A stretch of DNA of 9,662 nt from CAYVAP01 sp964343195 (GTDB taxonomy: Bacteria > Bacteroidota > Bacteroidia > J057), in NCBI GenBank assembly GCA_964343195.1, contig CAYFIR010000177.1:1-9662 (forward strand), given 5' to 3'. This document shows, one piece after another, positions 5,861 through 9,662 of this stretch (positions within the stretch are counted from its first letter, which is position 1; each line of letters opens with the position of its first letter). Below the pieces are notes generated by a model. That model was not told where the DNA came from and did not search any database. It saw only the letters and a list, made by a program, of their open reading frames with translations. Made by a program: the position numbers and the translations under genes.

Positions 5861-8605
5861 TTAGAACTTGATGTTGTAGTTCAGGAAGGGAATGAAGGTT
5901 CCCAGTACGGACAGTTGATTCGCCTGGAAGGAAGTTTCCTTTCGCTCATAAAAGACCGAAAAGGCGTTCTCCCGTGCATAGACGTTGTAAATCGAGAAGG
6001 TGATGTCGGTCTTTACCCCATCGCGACGGAGCAGACCATCGTCAAAGGTATAACTCAGGTCCAGGCGGTGATAGTCTGGCAGGCGTGCAATATTCCGCTC
6101 GGAGAAAACCGGAACAAACCAGGAGGGTTCAAGTGAAAGTACACCCGTCGGCACCGTGATGGGGCGTCCAGTGCGGTAGTTAAACTGAGCGGAAATGGTC
6201 TGAGTGGAATTGGGTTTCCAGGTAATGGAAGCCGTCGCATTGATCGGAGAATCAAAGTCGGAGGGGAACCATTGCCCGGCGTTCACAAATTCTCCGGGGG
6301 CGTTGTCAACGGTCTGTCGAAGGCTGCGGCTGTAGGTCACCGAGGCTTCAGTGGTCCAGTCACCATAGCTGCGCTTGATCCGAAATTCGCCGCCGTAGGC
6401 CAGGCCATCGGCATTCAGCACTTCGGTTTCGATGTGGCCATTTCCCAGCAGGCGGGCAAAGTCCCGCGCGACCACCAGCCCGGCCATGTCGCGGTAAAAG
6501 AATTCCAGCGAAGTCTGCCAGGTGCGGCCCTTGAAGTTCTTGAAAAAACCGATGGAATAGTTGTCCGACCGCTGCGCTGGGAAATACTGATTGGCCACCT
6601 GCCACAGGTCGATGGGAGTAGCAGAAGCCGTATTGGACAGCAGGTGGATGTATTGAAAAACTCGGTTGTAACTCAGCTTGATAGAGGCGGATTCACTTAG
6701 CGCCACCCGAAGGGACACCCTTGGTTCCAGTCCCTGATAGGAGGTGATGCTCTCTCCAGCGCCATATACGACGCTGTCCTCTACGGTTTCGATGCGTCGA
6801 GGCTCGCCATCAGGATACTGATACACCGTATGGGGGCCGAAGTTCTGGAAGCGGGAATAGCGCAGTCCGGCATAAAGACGCAAAAATGGGTTCAGGTCAA
6901 ACTCGTCACTCAGGTAAAAGCCCATTTCCAGCCCCTGGTCTTTCTGGGCAGAATACGGTACGATCACCGCATCTTCTCCCTCGGGAAATACCTCATTGTC
7001 CGGCACATTGTAATAGACTCCATCCAGCCCAAAGTGCAGGTTGTGGCGTCCCGGGGTCCATTGCAGATCGGTCGCATAGCGCATATTATCAAGTCCGGTT
7101 TCCTGTCGGCTGCCCCTGACTCCTTCAGAGTTGGTAAATTGACTCTGGTAGCGACCGGCGTTCACCGAACTGGAAAGGGAAAGATTGGTGCCGATGACTT
7201 GTTGGTACTCGACTCCGGCGGCATAGCTGGTCCAGCGGAAACCAAAGGTCTCGGAAAAGCTGAACAGGTCCCGGCTGGCCGTTCCGGAAAAGGATAGTTT
7301 ACCACGTTCCCCGACTTTCTGGGTGAACTTCACCGTGCCATCGCCATACCAGGCACTGCTACGAGCCAGAGTAGGAACTCGCTGGATGTATTGGGTGATG
7401 AGGTTGGGATAGGCGGTACGAACGCCAAAAACGAGGCTGTTACGACCTTTGGTCAGCGGTCCATTCATGGCGAGTCGGCTGGAAAAAATCCCGATGCTGG
7501 CCCTGCCTTTCCACTCCTGAAAACTTCCGTCCATCAGCTTCACATCCAGTACGGAGGAAGTCCGCCCGCCAAATCTGGCGGGGATATGGCCCTTGTACAG
7601 GTCTACCCGATCCACCAGATCCGTGTTGAAAATCGAGAAGATGCCCAGCAGGTGGGAGCTGTTGAAGAACATCGCTCCATCCTGCATGATCAGGTTCTGG
7701 TCTACATTCCCTCCCCGGACGTTGAAGCCACTGGCACCTTCTCCCGCTGAAGAAACACCCGGCAGGCTCAAAATGGAGTTGACTACGTCGACCTCGCCCA
7801 GCAATGGCGGATTCTGGCGCAGCTGACGAATGCTCAACTGCTCCTTACCCAGTTGGGTGGAGTTCACATCCTGGCCACCATCCTGGGCTTCCACCAGGAC
7901 TTCTTCCAGAAAGTAGGCCGTGTACACCAGCCCAACCTGCCAATCGGCATCGCTGAATATTTTGATTTCCACCCGCTTTTCTTCGTGGCCAGAGGCAGTC
8001 AGCAGCACCTTGTGAGTTCCACTGGGTATGGTGATGTCAAATTTTCCGGCATCATCGGTGTAGGCTCCCGTTTCCAGGTCGGGAAAAACGATACGCCCCG
8101 CCACGAGGGGTTCCTCTGTTTCGGTATCATAAAGACTCCCCGACAGGGTGACCTCCAGAGGCCTGGGCCTTAGCGTAGAGTCTCCAAGTATAAATTTCGT
8201 CTGATTATTTCGTCGCAGGTCCTCGTTCTCGGTGGCCTGCTCCTTGCGGTAAGACTCCAACGAAAATGCCTGCATTCGATCCAACTGTGTTCGGCGCCCA
8301 ATGATCACAGCCCCTTCTCCGTAGAATACGAAGCTAAGATCAGTGGACCCCAATAACTCCTTCAGGGCCTCATTAAGCGGAGTATCAGCCACCTCCAGAC
8401 TCAGAGGAGTGCGGGGCATCCATTCGTCCCGATAGTAAAAACTCACCGGATAATCGGCCTGAATCCCTTCCAGAATCTGCGTTAGGGGCTGGTTCTGCAC
8501 ATTGGCCGTGATGGATATAGTCCCCTGAGTTTGGGCCAGTAGTACTTGGAACGTAAGCAACAGAATGGCTACCCAACAGGTAAGGCTTCGTAGAGGTTGG
8601 TTCAT
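5861..8605 (-). CDS. TonB-dependent outer-membrane receptor with STN and carboxypeptidase-regulatory domains
   Basis: From ATG 8605 the protein has 914 aa: signal peptide 1-25 (hydrophobic WVAILLLTFQVLLA), STN domain about 30-102 (SITANVQNQPLTQILEGI ... PLNEALKELL), a charged linker, a carboxypeptidase-regulatory-like beta domain about 150-240, a TonB plug about 254-360 (LPGVSSAGEGASGFNVRGG, then YKGHIPARFGGRTSSVLDV), and a beta-barrel to the end, closing with the terminal phenylalanine usual for outer-membrane proteins. The frame stays open to a TTG at 8680, but starting there puts 25 polar residues before the signal peptide, so ATG 8605 is preferred (ATG 8629 is possible). The protein should take up a large or scarce substrate using TonB energy; the substrate cannot be told. 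STN domains can signal to a FecR-type anti-sigma factor, but no such gene is in the window. It is first in the predicted operon with the DUF4249 and MG2-type genes. Confidence 0.93.
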   Translation of the reverse strand: MNQPLRSLTCWVAILLLTFQVLLAQTQGTISITANVQNQPLTQILEGIQADYPVSFYYRDEWMPRTPLSLEVADTPLNEALKELLGSTDLSFVFYGEGAVIIGRRTQLDRMQAFSLESYRKEQATENEDLRRNNQTKFILGDSTLRPRPLEVTLSGSLYDTETEEPLVAGRIVFPDLETGAYTDDAGKFDITIPSGTHKVLLTASGHEEKRVEIKIFSDADWQVGLVYTAYFLEEVLVEAQDGGQDVNSTQLGKEQLSIRQLRQNPPLLGEVDVVNSILSLPGVSSAGEGASGFNVRGGNVDQNLIMQDGAMFFNSSHLLGIFSIFNTDLVDRVDLYKGHIPARFGGRTSSVLDVKLMDGSFQEWKGRASIGIFSSRLAMNGPLTKGRNSLVFGVRTAYPNLITQYIQRVPTLARSSAWYGDGTVKFTQKVGERGKLSFSGTASRDLFSFSETFGFRWTSYAAGVEYQQVIGTNLSLSSSVNAGRYQSQFTNSEGVRGSRQETGLDNMRYATDLQWTPGRHNLHFGLDGVYYNVPDNEVFPEGEDAVIVPYSAQKDQGLEMGFYLSDEFDLNPFLRLYAGLRYSRFQNFGPHTVYQYPDGEPRRIETVEDSVVYGAGESITSYQGLEPRVSLRVALSESASIKLSYNRVFQYIHLLSNTASATPIDLWQVANQYFPAQRSDNYSIGFFKNFKGRTWQTSLEFFYRDMAGLVVARDFARLLGNGHIETEVLNADGLAYGGEFRIKRSYGDWTTEASVTYSRSLRQTVDNAPGEFVNAGQWFPSDFDSPINATASITWKPNSTQTISAQFNYRTGRPITVPTGVLSLEPSWFVPVFSERNIARLPDYHRLDLSYTFDDGLLRRDGVKTDITFSIYNVYARENAFSVFYERKETSFQANQLSVLGTFIPFLNYNIKF

Positions 8606-8817
8606 CTTGGAAAACGTAGAGTGGTGCATTCTTCGGGGGAACGAAGGAATGTGCAGGTCAAGTTGCTCATTTTTTTCCAAACTTGGTATAAGTTGCAGAA
8701 ATGCTGCTCCAAAGAGTACTTAGGTGAGGGGGATGGAGGGTATGAAACGTGAAGGAGCCGGAATAAAGCCAGGGGCTGCTTTGTAGTAAACTGAATTTTT
8801 GAGGATATTTAGCGATC
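8606..8817. other. Non-coding leader/promoter region of the receptor operon
   Basis: No ORF here is believable. The region must hold the promoter and leader of the minus-strand operon. I looked on the minus strand for the Bacteroidota promoter (TTTG, about 20 bp, TAnnTTTG); the nearest resemblance, TACTCTTTG (about 8711-8719), has the wrong internal spacing and no partner box. No cobalamin-riboswitch B12 box was seen. There is no clear terminator hairpin with a T-run. Confidence 0.5.
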
Positions 8818-8956
8818 AACCTACCCACCACATGTTTTACCTTTTCTCCATGCGGGCTTACCACTACCCCTCACTTCTCAATTGCGGGTCACATGTGAAA
8901 ATGTGCCCTGGAAGCAAGTGAGGGTAGGTTAATAGAGAATACCCGCAATATGCGGG
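8818..8956. repeat. Cluster of nested inverted and direct repeats
   Basis: The cluster contains AACCTACCC (8818-8826) with GGGTAGGTT (8922-8930); CTACCCCTCACTT (8864-8876) with AAGTGAGGGTAG (8916-8927, one extra C in the left arm); and ATTGCGGGT (8881-8889) with ACCCGCAAT (8941-8949). Local hairpins are GGG-T-CACAT / ATGTG-CCC (8886-8908) and CCCGCA-ATA-TGCGGG (8942-8956). ATGCGGG followed by CTTA or GTTA occurs twice in direct orientation (from about 8850 and 8950). Several arms share bases, so alternative folds compete. The cluster lies between the divergently oriented receptor operon and the AT-rich lipoprotein gene. It could be a recombination site, a transposon or cassette end, or a structured leader. 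Confidence 0.75.
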
Positions 8957-8966
8957 GTTAGCAAGA

Positions 8967-8977
8967 TGTTACATGAA
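8967..8977 (+). repeat. Left arm of 11-bp inverted repeat flanking the AT-rich gene
   Basis: TGTTACATGAA is the exact reverse complement of 9652-9662. This arm overlaps the ATG at 8973. It contains GTTACAT, which resembles the GTTRRRY core (R' box) of integron attC sites apart from C at the fifth position. Confidence 0.8.
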
Positions 8978-9638
8978 ACATATGAAATTAGCTACTTTGA
9001 TTATAATTGTTTGTTGTCTAATTGGCTGTGGTAAAAAAAGTGTTTCAGTTACCTCTGAGAAATTGTATCAAGTCAATGATGTTGAGGCCTTTATTGAAAA
9101 TGATTCTATAATTTTTATTTACCACGATAACTCATGGATTTATGACACAATGTATAATCAATTAAAAAGTAATGTTCTTGTATATCTTAATAGAAATGTA
9201 ATTGATAATATTGGCTTCTGTCATACACATTCCATTCAGAAAGACCGTGATTTTTCTTTCTCTTACACATATCGTCCTGGAGATATCACTTTGTTAGAAA
9301 ATAAATATCAATCTCACCCTTTGTTGTATGATTTTGCATACCATATCGTAAGTGAATTCGACTTAACTGAATGGCAAGCTTTTAGGGTAGCTGTTTTTGA
9401 AATCGATAGAGCTTACAAAGATGATTTTGCGGCCACTCCATTTGAATTGCTGGGAAAGTATGTAACAGCAAGTGATGACACATTAAAAGATTCAAAAGCC
9501 TATCAAAGATTAGCAATGATAAGAGAAATGATATCTGAAGTCGGGATACAAAATGCTTGGACTGATAAGCCTATTTCACCGGACACTTTTTTAATTAAAT
9601 ATGATTATTTCTTCACAAAAAGGAATATTAACCCGTAA
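8973..9638 (+). CDS. Small AT-rich lipoprotein of unknown function
   Basis: The 221-aa product starts with a lipoprotein signal (LATLIIIVCCLIGC, lipobox LIGC, acylated C19) followed by GKKS, so it should be anchored in the envelope. I recognise no family. The mature part is rich in aromatic and acidic residues (IENDSIIFIYHDNSWIYD, FSYTYRPGD, EWQAFRVAVFEIDRAYKDDF) and predicts as a mixed alpha/beta globular domain without further membrane segments. Base composition is sharply more AT-rich than the rest of the window (roughly one third GC by eye), with A/T-ending codons, which points to horizontal origin. The first ATG (8973) overlaps the left inverted repeat; the ATG at 8982 is an equally good start and lies clear of it. 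Neither has a Shine-Dalgarno site. The gene directly follows the 8818-8956 repeat cluster and no clear promoter is seen. Stop codon TAA is followed by an A-tract and then the right inverted-repeat arm. Confidence 0.85.
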   Translation: MKHMKLATLIIIVCCLIGCGKKSVSVTSEKLYQVNDVEAFIENDSIIFIYHDNSWIYDTMYNQLKSNVLVYLNRNVIDNIGFCHTHSIQKDRDFSFSYTYRPGDITLLENKYQSHPLLYDFAYHIVSEFDLTEWQAFRVAVFEIDRAYKDDFAATPFELLGKYVTASDDTLKDSKAYQRLAMIREMISEVGIQNAWTDKPISPDTFLIKYDYFFTKRNINP

Positions 9639-9651
9639 GAAAAAAAAATAA

Positions 9652-9662
9652 TTCATGTAACA
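9652..9662 (-). repeat. Right arm of 11-bp inverted repeat flanking the AT-rich gene
   Basis: TTCATGTAACA is the exact reverse complement of 8967-8977 and begins 14 bp after the TAA stop codon. It contains ATGTAAC, comparable to the RYYYAAC (R'') box that begins an integron attC site, with G instead of a pyrimidine at the third position. The window ends at its last base, so the repeat may be longer. Confidence 0.75.

Noticed and set aside
5534..6136. 200-codon + strand frame, and several other + strand frames under the receptor and lipoprotein genes
   Set aside because: They are antisense to well-supported genes, lack recognisable domains and cross the junction between two real genes.
8606..8680. 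N-terminal extension of the TonB receptor from TTG 8680
   Set aside because: It would place 25 polar residues in front of a normal signal peptide; ATG 8605 gives the standard arrangement.
8701..8972. Cobalamin or other riboswitch ahead of the TonB receptor operon
   Set aside because: No B12-box-like or other known riboswitch core was found on the minus strand.
8811..8974. A complete canonical attC site upstream of the lipoprotein gene
   Set aside because: GTTACAT and GTTAGCA (8957-8963) both break the GTTRRRY consensus, no matching RYYYAAC box is found at the left, and the span would be longer than usual. The cassette idea is kept only as a hypothesis.

Overview
The window looks like chromosomal DNA from a Bacteroidota bacterium. 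The reasons are an outer-membrane operon of types that are largely restricted to that phylum (STN/carboxypeptidase-regulatory TonB-dependent receptor, DUF4249 lipoprotein, MG2-type secreted protein), weak or absent Shine-Dalgarno sites before most genes, and a fused response regulator/thioredoxin-reductase-like protein. Most genes are moderately GC-rich. The moderate GC and the short-period repeats would fit a Saprospiria/Lewinella-like lineage, but that placement is only a guess.

Layout from left to right. Positions 1-290 hold no gene. They carry two 9-bp-period tandem arrays with opposite G/C strand bias: G-rich on the + strand at 1-117 and C-rich on the + strand at 143-214. Next on the + strand is a three-part fusion, REC - glutaredoxin-like - thioredoxin-reductase-like (291-1961), in which both expected redox cysteine pairs are missing. 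The gap 1962-2177 holds a perfect five-copy 7-bp G-rich array and a roughly 110-bp element with terminal inverted repeats and several competing hairpins. A SAM hydroxide adenosyltransferase (DUF62 family) follows at 2178-2948 and meets the next operon tail to tail.

On the minus strand, three genes read from about 8605 down to 2970 with gaps of 12 and 32 bp, which makes a likely operon: a TonB-dependent receptor with an STN domain, a DUF4249 lipoprotein, and an MG2-domain protein with a TonB-plug-like C-terminal segment. The order suggests an envelope uptake or export system: an outer-membrane gated barrel, its surface or periplasmic lipoprotein partner, and a secreted macroglobulin-like protein. 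The substrate cannot be read from the sequence. No FecI/FecR-type sigma/anti-sigma pair lies in the window, although the STN domain would allow such control.

The right end is different. Positions 8818-8956 are packed with nested inverted and direct repeats. Directly after them comes a strikingly AT-rich 221-aa lipoprotein gene (8973-9638) with no recognised family. A perfect 11-bp inverted repeat flanks it: one copy overlaps the start codon and the other lies at the very end of the window. A promoter-poor, compositionally foreign, single-gene unit bracketed by GTT.../...AAC boxes resembles an integron gene cassette or another small mobile cassette. This is the least explained and most interesting part of the window, and the decisive right-hand sequence lies outside it.
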